Origin: Methylomarinum vadi
GTDB lineage: Bacteria; Pseudomonadota; Gammaproteobacteria; Methylococcales; Methylomonadaceae
Length of the DNA stretch: 64,000 nt
Direction: 5' to 3'
Assembly: GCF_000733935.1 (NCBI RefSeq)
Contig: NZ_JPON01000001.1
Coordinates: 1,240,001-1,304,000 of the forward strand
In this document: piece after piece, positions 8,249-16,764 of the stretch
How the letters are laid out: each line of letters begins with the position of its first letter
Position numbering within the stretch: position 1 is the stretch's first letter
Position numbers and translations under genes: made by a program
The notes under the pieces: model-generated
What the model saw: only the letters and a program-made list of their open reading frames with translations
Database searches by the model: none
Told to the model about the DNA's origin: nothing

Positions 8249-9342
8249 TCTTGCTTTCCGCCATCATCCAAACCTTCGAAGCCGAGTTTCTGGTCGCTTA
8301 CCAGGGTCGCTTGTCACCCAGTCAGCGTCAGGCGCTGGCCGCGATGAAACACTGCCGCACGTCGCAAGGCCCTGTGATGTTGGCGCAATGCGATGATTGC
8401 GATCGGCAACGCTTGGTGCCGCATTCCTGCGGCCATCGCAGCTGCCCGCATTGCCAGTCGCACGAATCGCAACAATGGCTGGAAAGGCAGTTGCAGAAGC
8501 AGGTGCCGGCCGAATATTTTTTGCTGACGTTTACTTTGCCCAAAGAACTCAGGCCGTTGGCCTGGCAACAGCAACGTACGTTGTATGATCTGCTGATCCG
8601 CTGTAGTTGGGATACCGTCAACACCTTCACCCGCAACGATCAACAGCTTCAGGGCAATGCCGGTGCTATTGCTGTGTTGCATACCCATTCCCGCCGATTG
8701 GATTACCATCCGCATGTACACTTGGTGATGCCGGCGGCCGCCATCGATCCTGATAAACGACTGTGGCGCACCAAACAGGGTAAAAAGGGCCGGAAAGGCT
8801 ATTTGTTCAATCACAAGGCAGTGGCCAAAGTGTTTCGGGCCAAATTGCTTGAAGCGATCTCGCAGGCCGGTTTGACATTGCCTGACTACTATCCGCAACA
8901 ATGGGTCGTTGACGTCAAGTCGGTCGGACGCGGCGATAAAGCCTTGGTTTATCTGGGACGTTATCTCTATAAGGGCGTTATCCAGGAAAAGGACATTATT
9001 GCCTGCCGAGATGGCCAAGTAACCTTCCGTTACCAGGACAGCAAAACCAAAAAGTGGCAGACTCGAACACTACCCGGCGTGAAGTTTCTGTGGCTGATGC
9101 TCCGCCATGTTCTGCCCAAAGGCTTTAGGCGGACTCGCAACTTCGGCTTTTTGCACCCCAACAGCAAACGGCTGATTCGTCTGCTGCAAGTCTTGCTCGG
9201 CGTCAATCCCAATCGTGCTATCGCTTGGCTCAGGCCCCGCCCGAAACTCCAATGCCCATGTTGTGGTGGAACCCTGCAGATTATCAAAACGCGCATTCTC
9301 GGTTCTTCGGCTGTCATGGCATTGAATTCGACCAAAGCGTAG
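8245..9342 (+). CDS. IS91 family HUH (Y2-type) transposase
   Basis: This 365-residue rolling-circle transposase starts at an ATGA overlap with the recombinase stop. An N-terminal zinc-binding domain ([23 protein letters not shown], about residues 49-71) is followed by the HUH motif in [11 protein letters not shown] and the catalytic tyrosine region [15 protein letters not shown]-terminal CPCC pair closes the protein. The length and order match the IS91/IS801/IS1294 family, which nicks single-stranded DNA at oriIS and transfers without duplicating the target. No internal stop or frameshift is seen, so it may be active. The operon with a recombinase suggests both enzymes serve the same element. 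Confidence 0.93.
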   Translation: MILLSAIIQTFEAEFLVAYQGRLSPSQRQALAAMKHCRTSQGPVMLAQCDDCDRQRLVPHSCGHRSCPHCQSHESQQWLERQLQKQVPAEYFLLTFTLPKELRPLAWQQQRTLYDLLIRCSWDTVNTFTRNDQQLQGNAGAIAVLHTHSRRLDYHPHVHLVMPAAAIDPDKRLWRTKQGKKGRKGYLFNHKAVAKVFRAKLLEAISQAGLTLPDYYPQQWVVDVKSVGRGDKALVYLGRYLYKGVIQEKDIIACRDGQVTFRYQDSKTKKWQTRTLPGVKFLWLMLRHVLPKGFRRTRNFGFLHPNSKRLIRLLQVLLGVNPNRAIAWLRPRPKLQCPCCGGTLQIIKTRILGSSAVMALNSTKA

Positions 9343-9361
9343 AGGCAAAACCGGTTATGTA

Positions 9362-9528
9362 AGCGGCATTTCTCACTGACCCAAACCGATCATCGGGCAT
9401 TTTAGCACCGAGGCTTTCGTTCGGTCTGAATTCAGGGCAAAATGCCGCTAAAATCCGAAATTCCGGGTGTGATGATCAGCATCACGCCCATTTCAGCCCG
9501 TTTATCGACGTCAACGCTTGAAATGGGC
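9362..9528. repeat. Three inverted repeats near the right end of the IS91-like element
   Basis: The non-coding 308 bases after the transposase hold an exact 10-bp repeat pair AGCGGCATTT (9362-9371) / AAATGCCGCT (9440-9449), a hairpin GTGATG (9469-9474) / CATCAC (9480-9485), and a second exact 10-bp pair GCCCATTTCA (9486-9495) / TGAAATGGGC (9519-9528). They lie 120-290 bases from the element end. IS91 elements have hairpins near oriIS, so these may be part of, or spacers to, the transposase recognition region. Confidence 0.6.
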
Positions 9529-9650
9529 CAACACATCCCCCAATCCTTCGAAAAGCTATTTTCTTATATAACGCTCCCTCCGAATACCGGGCTTGTCCAA
9601 CAAACGGTTCAGATTGTGGCTCGCTCCGCGATTACAATCTAACCTTATTC

Positions 9651-10862
9651 GTTATGCTTCTTGTTCATTTTCTGCAGAATCAGGTGTACCAGTGGCGGCA
9701 AGTCTTCCGGCCGTTCCGACAAGGGCGGAATCACCAACTTGACGACATTGAGGCGATAATACAGATCGTGACGAAACATCCCTTGTTCAACCTTTTGCTC
9801 CAATTGCACATTAGTGGCTGATATTATGCGCAAATCCACCAGGATGGTCTGTCTGCCGCCGACCCGCTCAAGCTCGCCTTCCTGTATCACCCTGAGCAAG
9901 CGGGTCTGGGCCGCCGGCGATAGCGAATCCACCTCGTCCAGAAACAAGGTACCCCCTTCCGCCCGTTCGAAAAAACCTTGATGCACGTCGACGGCACCGG
10001 TGAACGCGCCTTTTTCATGGCCGAACAGCACGCTTTCCAACAAACTTTCCGGAATGGCTCCGCAGTTGATTGGAATGAATGGTTTATTGCAGCGTTCACT
10101 CATGGCATGGATAGCGCGCGCCACCAATTCCTTACCGACCCCGGTATGGCCGTGGATCAGCACCGTCGCCGAGGTCGGCGCAACCACTTCAATGGCTTGC
10201 AGCACTTTTTTCATCGCCGCAGAATTCGCGATGATGACGGGTGGTTGATATTTTTTCTCGGGTTTACGGCTTTGCCGGTGCCAGATTTTCAACATGCTTT
10301 CTTCGATGCGCGAATGCAACTCGCCTATATCCTGTTGATTTTCGGCTTTCTTCCAGTCGTCTCGATATTCGATACCCGGCTTGCTGCTCGCCTTTTCCGG
10401 ATCTAGGTGAACATAAACTTCACAACAATCATTATGACGGGCAATGCTTTTATCGATTTCAACTTTGGCATAACCGAAATTTCGCGCCGCGATGCCGCCG
10501 AAAACGCTGGAAGTCATGCCACACAATTCGGGGAAATTACTGACTTTTTCACCGAAAGGACAGCAACTGTTAGTGACGGTAATACAATCCGGCGTACTCG
10601 AGATTAACGAAAACTTGCCGCCAATGTGATTTTTCAACCCCAAAATCAATTCGATATAACTTTCGATATCGAGCGGCTCATCCTTATTATCGATCTGTTG
10701 GCGATAAACCTCCTCGAAAAAACAACCGGCGGTGCGGGCGATATTCTCGATCAGCTGCCGGGAATGCTCCTGTCCCAATTGCTCGCTGGCATGCATCAAT
10801 TCGAGTATAAAGGTCTGAAGAAAAAACGTCGGGGTCAGATCGGAAAGTGTCGTGTTAGCCAT
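9651..10862 (-). pseudogene. Sigma-54 activator, N-terminal and ATPase part (split by IS)
   Basis: This 5' part of a bacterial enhancer-binding protein encodes 404 native residues, then one IS-derived codon and a stop at 9645-9647. Residues 1-155 resemble the methanogen output domain 1 sensor module, with Cys at 93, 100-101, 114 and 146-147. Residues 205-404 are the AAA+ domain: Walker A GHTGVGKE (238-245), GAFTGA loop contacting sigma-54 (285-290), Walker B GTLFLDE (304-310), then FRHDLYYRLN. The lid and Fis helix-turn-helix are at 6873-7226. Without them the protein cannot bind its enhancer, so it is probably non-functional. It is divergent from the operon at 11029, its likely target. Confidence 0.9.
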
Positions 10863-10870
10863 AGCAAGCC

Positions 10871-10887
10871 GTGAAATATTTTTTCAC
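10871..10887. promoter_or_regulatory. Candidate activator binding site (UAS)
   Basis: GTGAAA (10871-10876) and TTTCAC (10882-10887) form a dyad with a 5-base spacer. It lies about 85 bases before the -24/-12 promoter and next to the start of the split activator gene, the usual distance for an enhancer site. Further TTCAC and GTCAC half-sites follow at 10902-10917. Confidence 0.4.
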
Positions 10888-10969
10888 CAATTGAACCACA
10901 ACTTCACAAAAGTCACAACCCATCAATCATATCTTATTGATATCAAACAAATTATCTATCAACCTATTT

Positions 10970-10987
10970 CAGGCATAAAAAATGCAA
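10970..10987 (+). promoter_or_regulatory. Sigma-54 type -24/-12 promoter
   Basis: AGGCAT and ATGCAA place GG at 10972-10973 and GC at 10984-10985, exactly 10 bases apart as sigma-54 requires (consensus TGGCAC-N5-TTGCA). The start of transcription would be near 10997, about 32 bases before the methyltransferase ATG. The divergent sigma-54 activator gene supports the call. Confidence 0.55.
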
Positions 10988-11028
10988 TTTAATAGTTTCC
11001 ATAATTATTACAAATACGAGGAGATACC

Positions 11029-11682
11029 ATGTCAGACAATAAGCCACCTTTAGATCCTCATCCCCTAAGCGAATATGTCGCCTGGGCCGGCAACCGCAAT
11101 CGCGAACCTTTATTGGGCGTGCTGAAAGAAAAATTACCCAAGGATCCCGGCCGGGTCCTGGAAATGGCCAGCGGCAGCGGCATGCACATCAATTACTTCG
11201 CGCCGCATTTCGACCATCTGCATTTTCATCCGTCCGATAGAGACGTCGAGGTCTTCGACAATATCAAGAAACTGACGACGGAACACGGAAACGACAATAT
11301 CGCCGATCCGGTGCATTTGGACCTGACAAATCCGGAAACCTGGTTCAATGCGGGTACTCCCCGTTCATTCGACACCATTTTCTGCATCAATATTTTTCAA
11401 GTTGCGCCAATATCCATCGCTGATGGTATGATGGAGTGCGCCGCCAATCTGCTCAGTGACGATGGCATTCTGTTGATTTATGGACCATTCCAGGTGGAAG
11501 GCCGTTTCACCACCGACTCCAACAAGGAATTTCACGACACGCTGAGTTCGGCCGGTGTTGAAGAATGGGGTCTGAAGGATGTTGCCGACCTGAAAGCAGC
11601 GGCAGCCAAACATGGCCTGGAATTAAAAGAAATAATAGATATGCCGGCCAACAACTTTTCCTTGATTTTCGGCCGACAATAA
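11029..11682 (+). CDS. DUF938 SAM-dependent methyltransferase-like protein
   Basis: This 217-residue protein belongs to the DUF938 class I methyltransferase-like family. The glycine-rich SAM loop is LEMASGSGMHINYFA (about residues 43-57), followed by the family's FHPSDRD acidic motif and a later FCINIFQVAP strand that corresponds to motif IV. The substrate is unknown. AGGAGATACC gives a strong ribosome site. It is the first gene of a three-gene operon with carbonic anhydrase and an SDR protein, behind a sigma-54-type promoter whose presumed activator is split by an IS. Confidence 0.85.
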   Translation: MSDNKPPLDPHPLSEYVAWAGNRNREPLLGVLKEKLPKDPGRVLEMASGSGMHINYFAPHFDHLHFHPSDRDVEVFDNIKKLTTEHGNDNIADPVHLDLTNPETWFNAGTPRSFDTIFCINIFQVAPISIADGMMECAANLLSDDGILLIYGPFQVEGRFTTDSNKEFHDTLSSAGVEEWGLKDVADLKAAAAKHGLELKEIIDMPANNFSLIFGRQ

Positions 11683-11705
11683 CAACTTAGTGAGGAGATA
11701 AAACC

Positions 11706-12284
11706 ATGTCAAAAGTGTTAAACGAAGTATTACTTGCCAATCGCGAATATGTCAGCGGCTTCGACAAAGGCGACCTGCCAATGCCGCCGGGGCGCCAATT
11801 CGCGATTTTGACCTGCATGGACGCCCGTCTCGATCCGGCCAAATATGCCGGCCTGGCCGAAGGCGACGCCCACGTGATCCGTAACGCCGGCGGTCGCGCC
11901 AGTGACGACGCCATCCGTTCGCTGGTCATTTCCTATAAATTGCTGGGCACTCGTGAATGGTTCGTCATTCATCACACCGACTGCGGCATGGAAACCTTCA
12001 CCAATGAAATCATGACCGACCTGTTGAACAGCAGCTTGAAAACCGCTTCGGTCGATGAATCCGGTTGGCATGATTGCTGCGAAGGCCCGGGTTCTGCGGA
12101 GGGTAAATATATTAACTGGCTGACCATCAAAGACCAAGCTACAAGTGTGTTAGAAGATGTTGTCCGCATCAAATCTCACCCCCTGGTTCCTGCCGACATT
12201 CCAGTCTACGGCTATATCTATGATGTCAAATCAGGCAGCCTGATCGAAGTCCCGGAAGCAACCGCAGCTGGAAAAGCAGAGTAA
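11706..12284 (+). CDS. Beta-class carbonic anhydrase
   Basis: This 192-residue zinc enzyme hydrates CO2 to bicarbonate. The zinc ligands are visible as Cys37 (in TCMDARLD), His90 and Cys93 (HHTDCG), with the Asp39/Arg41 dyad that shapes the active site. The short form and the [12 protein letters not shown] sequence fit the clade of small soluble beta enzymes found in Mycobacterium and many proteobacteria. It follows the DUF938 gene by 23 bases with a GAGGAGATAAAACC ribosome site. Its TAA overlaps the ATG of the SDR gene (TAATG), indicating translational coupling. Bicarbonate supply for carboxylation is a plausible role. Confidence 0.92.
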   Translation: MSKVLNEVLLANREYVSGFDKGDLPMPPGRQFAILTCMDARLDPAKYAGLAEGDAHVIRNAGGRASDDAIRSLVISYKLLGTREWFVIHHTDCGMETFTNEIMTDLLNSSLKTASVDESGWHDCCEGPGSAEGKYINWLTIKDQATSVLEDVVRIKSHPLVPADIPVYGYIYDVKSGSLIEVPEATAAGKAE

Positions 12285-13018
12285 TGGAGCAGCCATGTTC
12301 AGCCGTTATCATCGGTGTTGGACCAGAACGTGGACTGGGCGCCACACTCGCAAGGCATTTTGCCGCAAAAGGTTTGCATGTTTTTATTTCTGGGCGTAGC
12401 GAAGCCAAGCTACAAACCGTAGCCGACAGCATCCATGCGGCCGGCGGGCAGGCGACGGCCGTGCTCGCCGATGCCACCAAGAGTTACGATATCGAACACC
12501 TGTTCGAGATCGTCCGTTACCAAGGATCGACACTGCAAATTGCCGCCTATAACGTGGACAGCAATATCCCCGCGCCGATATTGGAAATGGAGGAGGAGAC
12601 ATTCACCCTTTTATGGCAGCAGAACTGTTTGGGCGCCTTCTTATTTGCCAAGGAAGCGATTAACTGCATGTTGGTAAAACAGCATGGCACCTTGTTTTTC
12701 ACCGGAGCAACGGCGTCGTTGCGGTCCAAACCGCCGTTTACCGCCTTTGCCTCGGCCAAGGCGGCGCAAAGAGCGCTGGCCCAGGGTCTGGCGCGGGAAT
12801 TTTCGCCACAAGGCATCCATGTCGTCCATTCCGTCATCGACGGCGTCATCGACGGCGATCGTGCGGCCCGGCAGTTTCCGGAGTACGTTCAGTCCAAAGG
12901 TAAAGAGGGCCTGTTGCAGTTGGATGCCATTGCCGAGACCTATTGGGCCATTCATTGCCAACATCCTAGCGCCTGGACACATGAGTTGGATCTAAGACCG
13001 TTCAAAGAGCCATTTTAG
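12284..13018 (+). CDS. SDR-family protein with Tyr-to-Phe active site
   Basis: This 244-residue protein has the short-chain dehydrogenase/reductase fold. The cofactor loop is GVGPERGLG (11-19), a variant of GxxxGxG, and SGRS follows the second strand, which suggests NADP. The YxxxK catalytic motif reads FASAK (155-159), so the proton-donating Tyr is Phe and only Lys159 remains; the usual Ser position is Ala/Thr. Homologues with this FAAxK form are, as I recall, a coherent subfamily, so it may not be a simple reductase. It overlaps the carbonic anhydrase gene by one base and ends the operon, followed by a terminator-like hairpin. Confidence 0.85.
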   Translation: MEQPCSAVIIGVGPERGLGATLARHFAAKGLHVFISGRSEAKLQTVADSIHAAGGQATAVLADATKSYDIEHLFEIVRYQGSTLQIAAYNVDSNIPAPILEMEEETFTLLWQQNCLGAFLFAKEAINCMLVKQHGTLFFTGATASLRSKPPFTAFASAKAAQRALAQGLAREFSPQGIHVVHSVIDGVIDGDRAARQFPEYVQSKGKEGLLQLDAIAETYWAIHCQHPSAWTHELDLRPFKEPF

Positions 13019-13040
13019 GCCGATTCGGGAGCTTGGCTAC

Positions 13041-13095
13041 AAGAGGGTTCAGGGTTAAGGTTATAAGCTACTCTCCTTGCCCTTGAACCCTTTTA
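13041..13095 (+). terminator. Probable terminator of the carbonic anhydrase operon
   Basis: AAGAGGGTTCAGGG (13041-13054) pairs with CCCTTGAACCCTTTT (13080-13094), with one bulged T, and ends in TTTT. The loop is 25 bases. It lies between the SDR gene and the DUF1326 gene. Confidence 0.5.
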
Positions 13096-13145
13096 GCTTA
13101 GAATCGTGACCATCAACTTATTATTCTTACCCTTAGGATTCTCCC

Positions 13146-13760
13146 ATGTCACAACATTCACAACCCAGCTGGCAATTAAACGGCAGCTATTTTGAAACCT
13201 GCAACTGTGAAGCGGCCTGCCCTTGTGTCTGGCTGCAACCGCCCACGGAAGGTGACTGCAAATTATTGGTCGCCTGGCATATCGACAACGGTTATTGCGA
13301 CCAAGTGCGCCTTGACGATCTCAATATCGCCCTGGCTTGTTACTCTCCTGGCCATATGAAGGAAGGCAACTGGCAGGCCGCACTCTATATCGACGAACGG
13401 GCCAGCGCCGAACAAGAAGATGCCATTACTCAAATTTTCGCAGGCCAGCTCGGCGGCCACCCGGCCATATTAATGAGTTTTGTCAGCGAAGTGATCGGCA
13501 TTCAACGGGTCAAGATAAACTACCAGGAACAAGGTAAGCGCCGCCAGTTAACCATCCCCGGCATTGCCCAGGCCGAGATAGAAGCCATTCAAGGCATTAC
13601 CGGCGGCACCTCCAGCATCGACACCCCGCCCTTGTGCGTGGTCAGCAGCCATCCCTCGATCGTGGCCAAATCCAAAAGCTACGAATATCGCGACCATGGC
13701 AAGGACTGGCAATTCAGCGGGCGTAACGGCTATTATTCGCCATTCACTTACCAGCCGTGA
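13146..13760 (+). CDS. DUF1326 domain-containing protein
   Basis: This 204-residue cytoplasmic protein has the family hallmark at its N-terminus, GSYFETCNCEAACPCVW, with Cys19, Cys21, Cys25 and Cys27 that look ready to bind metal. The function is unknown. Its stop codon overlaps the start of the next gene (GTGA), which encodes a DUF2182 membrane protein. That pairing recurs in other proteobacteria and points to a two-component unit, perhaps a metal-handling or transport system. Confidence 0.85.
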   Translation: MSQHSQPSWQLNGSYFETCNCEAACPCVWLQPPTEGDCKLLVAWHIDNGYCDQVRLDDLNIALACYSPGHMKEGNWQAALYIDERASAEQEDAITQIFAGQLGGHPAILMSFVSEVIGIQRVKINYQEQGKRRQLTIPGIAQAEIEAIQGITGGTSSIDTPPLCVVSSHPSIVAKSKSYEYRDHGKDWQFSGRNGYYSPFTYQP

Positions 13761-14500
13761 GAATGCAGGCTATCATCGCTCTGCTCATAGCCATCACGCT
13801 AGGGGCCTGGGACATACTGTATTTTCAACACGTGCAAATGAGCACGCAATTGATGGCCGAGATGTGGATGCCGCCAGCGCAAACCTGGCAGTGGTCGTTC
13901 GAGGATTTTACCGTCGTCTATACGATGTGGGCCGTCATGATGACGGCCATGATGCTGCCGACGGCCTTGCCAATGATCAAGGCCTACGATAAAGCCAGCC
14001 GTCGTTACCATGCTAATTCCTTTTCCTACAGCCTGTTGTTCACCCTGGGCTATTTGCTGATTTGGCTCGTGTTTAGCACAACCTTGACTTTACTGCAGTG
14101 GCAATTACACGGCCTGCACTGGCTAACGCCGATGATGGAGAATAATAATCAATGGCTGGCGGCACTGATTTTTATCTCGGCCGGCACCTATCAATTCAGC
14201 GCCCTGAAAAACAGTTGCCTGCACCATTGCCGCTCACCGGTAAGCTTCCTGTTAAATCATTGGCATCCCGGCCATCGCGGCAGTATCCGCATGGGACTAT
14301 TACATGGAACCCATTGCCTGGGTTGCTGTTGGGCGCAAATGCTGTTGATGTTCGCTGTCGGCGTCATGAACCTCAGTGGCATGATATTGTTGACTTTATT
14401 TATGCTACTGGAAAAAAATTCCCCGCCGAAAGCGCAAATCATCGGCAAAACCGCCGGTGTTCTGCTATGTTTCTGGGGAATCCGGGTGTTAATGGTATAG
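13757..14500 (+). CDS. DUF2182 integral membrane protein
   Basis: The 247-codon frame can start at GTG 13757, overlapping the DUF1326 stop by four bases, or at ATG 13763. It encodes about six hydrophobic helices. The stretch MWAVMMTAMMLPTALPMIKAY (about residues 56-76) is the DUF2182 signature and is rich in Met. Later come CLHHCRSP and GLLHGTHCLGCCWAQM, with paired Cys and His that could bind metal. The family is described as predicted metal-binding integral membrane proteins. The role is unknown; coupling to the Cys-rich DUF1326 protein suggests the two act together at the inner membrane. Confidence 0.85.
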   Translation: MRMQAIIALLIAITLGAWDILYFQHVQMSTQLMAEMWMPPAQTWQWSFEDFTVVYTMWAVMMTAMMLPTALPMIKAYDKASRRYHANSFSYSLLFTLGYLLIWLVFSTTLTLLQWQLHGLHWLTPMMENNNQWLAALIFISAGTYQFSALKNSCLHHCRSPVSFLLNHWHPGHRGSIRMGLLHGTHCLGCCWAQMLLMFAVGVMNLSGMILLTLFMLLEKNSPPKAQIIGKTAGVLLCFWGIRVLMV

Positions 14501-14668
14501 TATGACACTGCTGTCCGAACACCGATATTGGCCTGCATTCTAAGGCGCCAAGCCATCGAAAATGTATGGAAGCGGGATATTTTTCCTTTTTCCTACCATG
14601 AAGCAGTCCATGGAGAACTGTTTTTCCCAATATCAACAGATTACCTAACGTCCAAACAATAGTCGTTC

Positions 14669-16762
14669 ATGGCTCCCATTACGCAAAATATCTATATTAC
14701 CGGCGCCGAACAAGGCAGCGGTAAATCAGTCATCATGCTGGCCATGATGGAAATGTTTTCCGGCCATGCCGAAAAAGTCGGTTTTTTTCGCCCCATCATC
14801 CATAGCGGCCCAGAAAAGGACGAACTGATCCAGCTCATCACGCACCGCTATCAACTGGATTGGCCCTATGAAGCCATGTATGGCTGCACCGATGAAGAAG
14901 CCTACCGGTTACTGGCCAACGATCGCTATGAGGAATTGCTGAAAGCGATATTGATTAAATACCAGAGTCTCAAATCCCAATGCGACCATGTACTGTGCGT
15001 CGGTTCCGATTACAAAACGGGCGATCCGTTGTTCGAATTCGATTTCAATGCCGATGTCGCCAACAATCTTGGCTGTTTGATCATGCCGATCATACAGGGC
15101 GGCGACCGCGACAATACCGAGCTCATCGACATTCTGCATAGCGTCAGGCACGCCATTAATGAAAACGGTTGCGATTTGCTGGCCACGGTCATCAACGGTG
15201 TCGCCTCGGCCCAGGTCGATGCCCTCAGGGCCCGTTTCAGCCATGCGCTCGATGCCAGTTTTCCGGTCTATGTCGTCCCGGAAGAACCCTCCCTGGAGCG
15301 GCCCAGTATCGGCGATATCGCCCATTCTCTGGGGGCAAAACTGCTTTCGTCCAACAACGAAACACTGAACCTGGAAGTTTCCAATTACAAGGTCGCCGCG
15401 ATGATCGTGCCGGATTTTCTCGACTACCTGGAAAAAGGCGATCTGGTCATCACCCCCGGCGACCGTTCCGACATCATCCTTGCCTGCCTGATGGCCTATC
15501 ATTCGAAGAACTATCCCCAGATCGCTGGCCTGTTGCTGACCGGCGAACAGGAGCCGGCCAAGCAGGTGCAATTGCTAATCGACGGACTCGGCGATATGCC
15601 GTTCGCCGTGCTGGGCGTCGCCACCGACACCTTCACCACCGCCTTGAACGTGACCCACGTGCCGGCACGCCTGCGTTCGCAAAACGAACGTAAAATCGCG
15701 ACGGCATTGGGGCTGGTGGAAAACAATATCAACATGGAGGAATTCAAGCAGCGGCTGCTGACCCATAAAACACGGCGGGTGACCCCGCTGATGTTCGAGT
15801 ATGAACTGCTGCAACGGGCAAAAGCCAACCCCCGCCATATCGTTTTGCCGGAAGGCGAGGAGGAACGCATCCTGCGGGCCGCAGAAATATTGTTATTGAG
15901 AGGCGCGGTAAAACTGACCCTGCTGGGCAATGAAGAAAAAATCCGGCAAAAAATCGAATCGCTGGCACTTCAGCTTCGCGACATCGACATCATCGACCCC
16001 ATGACTTCCGAGCTGCGTAAATTGTACGCCAAGACTTATCATCAACTACGCGCGCATAAAGGCATTGTCTACGAAATAGCCTATGACCTGATGGCTGATG
16101 TCAGCTATTTCGGTACCATGATGGTTCACCTGAATCATGCCGACGGCATGGTGTCGGGCGCGATCCATACAACGCAACATACGATAAGGCCGGCTTTCGA
16201 GATCATCAAAACCAAACCCGGCACGTCGATCGTATCCAGTGTCTTTTTCATGTGCCTGGAAGACCGCGTACTGGTTTATGGCGATTGCGCCGTCAATCCG
16301 AATCCGACCGCGCAACAACTGGCCGAAATTGCCATCAGTTCCGCCGAAACCGCCAGCAAATTCAATCTCGAACCGCGCATCGCCATGCTGTCTTACTCCA
16401 CCGGCGAATCAGGCAAGGGCGAGGCAGTGGACAAAGTCAGAAAAGCCGTTACGCTAGCCAAGGCATTACAGCCGGATTTGAAACTGGAAGGGCCGATGCA
16501 ATACGATGCAGCGGTCGATGCCAGCGTCGCCCGCACCAAGCTGCCGGAAAGCGAGGTAGCCGGCCATGCCAATGTTTTCATCTTTCCCGACCTCAATACC
16601 GGCAACAACACCTACAAGGCGGTGCAACGCTCTTCCGGCGCTATCGCCATAGGCCCGGTGCTGCAAGGATTGAACAAACCGGTCAATGACCTAAGCCGCG
16701 GCTGCACCGTTCCCGATATCGTCAACACAGTCTTGATCACGGCCATACAGGCGCAAGAATAA
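14669..16762 (+). CDS. pta: Phosphate acetyltransferase (long form)
   Basis: This enzyme converts acetyl-CoA and phosphate to acetyl phosphate and CoA. The 697-residue product has the three-part proteobacterial form. Residues 1-200 are a BioD-like P-loop domain (ITGAEQGSGKSVIMLAM), the middle is the DRTGG regulatory domain, and about 370-697 is the catalytic PTA_PTB domain (ANPRHIVLPEGEEERILRAAEIL, GLNKPVNDLSRGC). It lies two bases before ackA, forming the acetate switch operon. In methanotrophs this pair also serves acetyl-phosphate made by phosphoketolase, which is not seen here. No clear Shine-Dalgarno site precedes the ATG. Confidence 0.95.
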   Translation: MAPITQNIYITGAEQGSGKSVIMLAMMEMFSGHAEKVGFFRPIIHSGPEKDELIQLITHRYQLDWPYEAMYGCTDEEAYRLLANDRYEELLKAILIKYQSLKSQCDHVLCVGSDYKTGDPLFEFDFNADVANNLGCLIMPIIQGGDRDNTELIDILHSVRHAINENGCDLLATVINGVASAQVDALRARFSHALDASFPVYVVPEEPSLERPSIGDIAHSLGAKLLSSNNETLNLEVSNYKVAAMIVPDFLDYLEKGDLVITPGDRSDIILACLMAYHSKNYPQIAGLLLTGEQEPAKQVQLLIDGLGDMPFAVLGVATDTFTTALNVTHVPARLRSQNERKIATALGLVENNINMEEFKQRLLTHKTRRVTPLMFEYELLQRAKANPRHIVLPEGEEERILRAAEILLLRGAVKLTLLGNEEKIRQKIESLALQLRDIDIIDPMTSELRKLYAKTYHQLRAHKGIVYEIAYDLMADVSYFGTMMVHLNHADGMVSGAIHTTQHTIRPAFEIIKTKPGTSIVSSVFFMCLEDRVLVYGDCAVNPNPTAQQLAEIAISSAETASKFNLEPRIAMLSYSTGESGKGEAVDKVRKAVTLAKALQPDLKLEGPMQYDAAVDASVARTKLPESEVAGHANVFIFPDLNTGNNTYKAVQRSSGAIAIGPVLQGLNKPVNDLSRGCTVPDIVNTVLITAIQAQE

Positions 16763-16764
16763 GC

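Larger units (their letters stand above)
7224..9650 (+). mobile_element. IS91-like element with tyrosine recombinase (2427 bp)
   Basis: The boundaries come from the interrupted host gene: GTT at 7224-7226 and GTT at 9651-9653 are the only shared bases, so the end can slide by up to 3 bp, with no target duplication. The tetranucleotide CTTG (7221-7224; CAAG on the other strand) abuts the left end, matching the known GAAC/CAAG target preference of IS91. Inside are a tyrosine recombinase (frameshifted) and a HUH transposase overlapping by ATGA. The ends lack terminal inverted repeats, as expected for rolling-circle elements. Other IS91 relatives carrying a phage-type integrase gene before the transposase are known. 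Confidence 0.85.

Noticed and set aside
8245-9342. CRISPR array or cas-like context around the IS
   Set aside because: No regularly spaced repeats were found anywhere in the window.
9442-9642. 66-codon frame at the right end of the IS91-like element
   Set aside because: It lies in a region of inverted repeats and encodes no recognisable protein.
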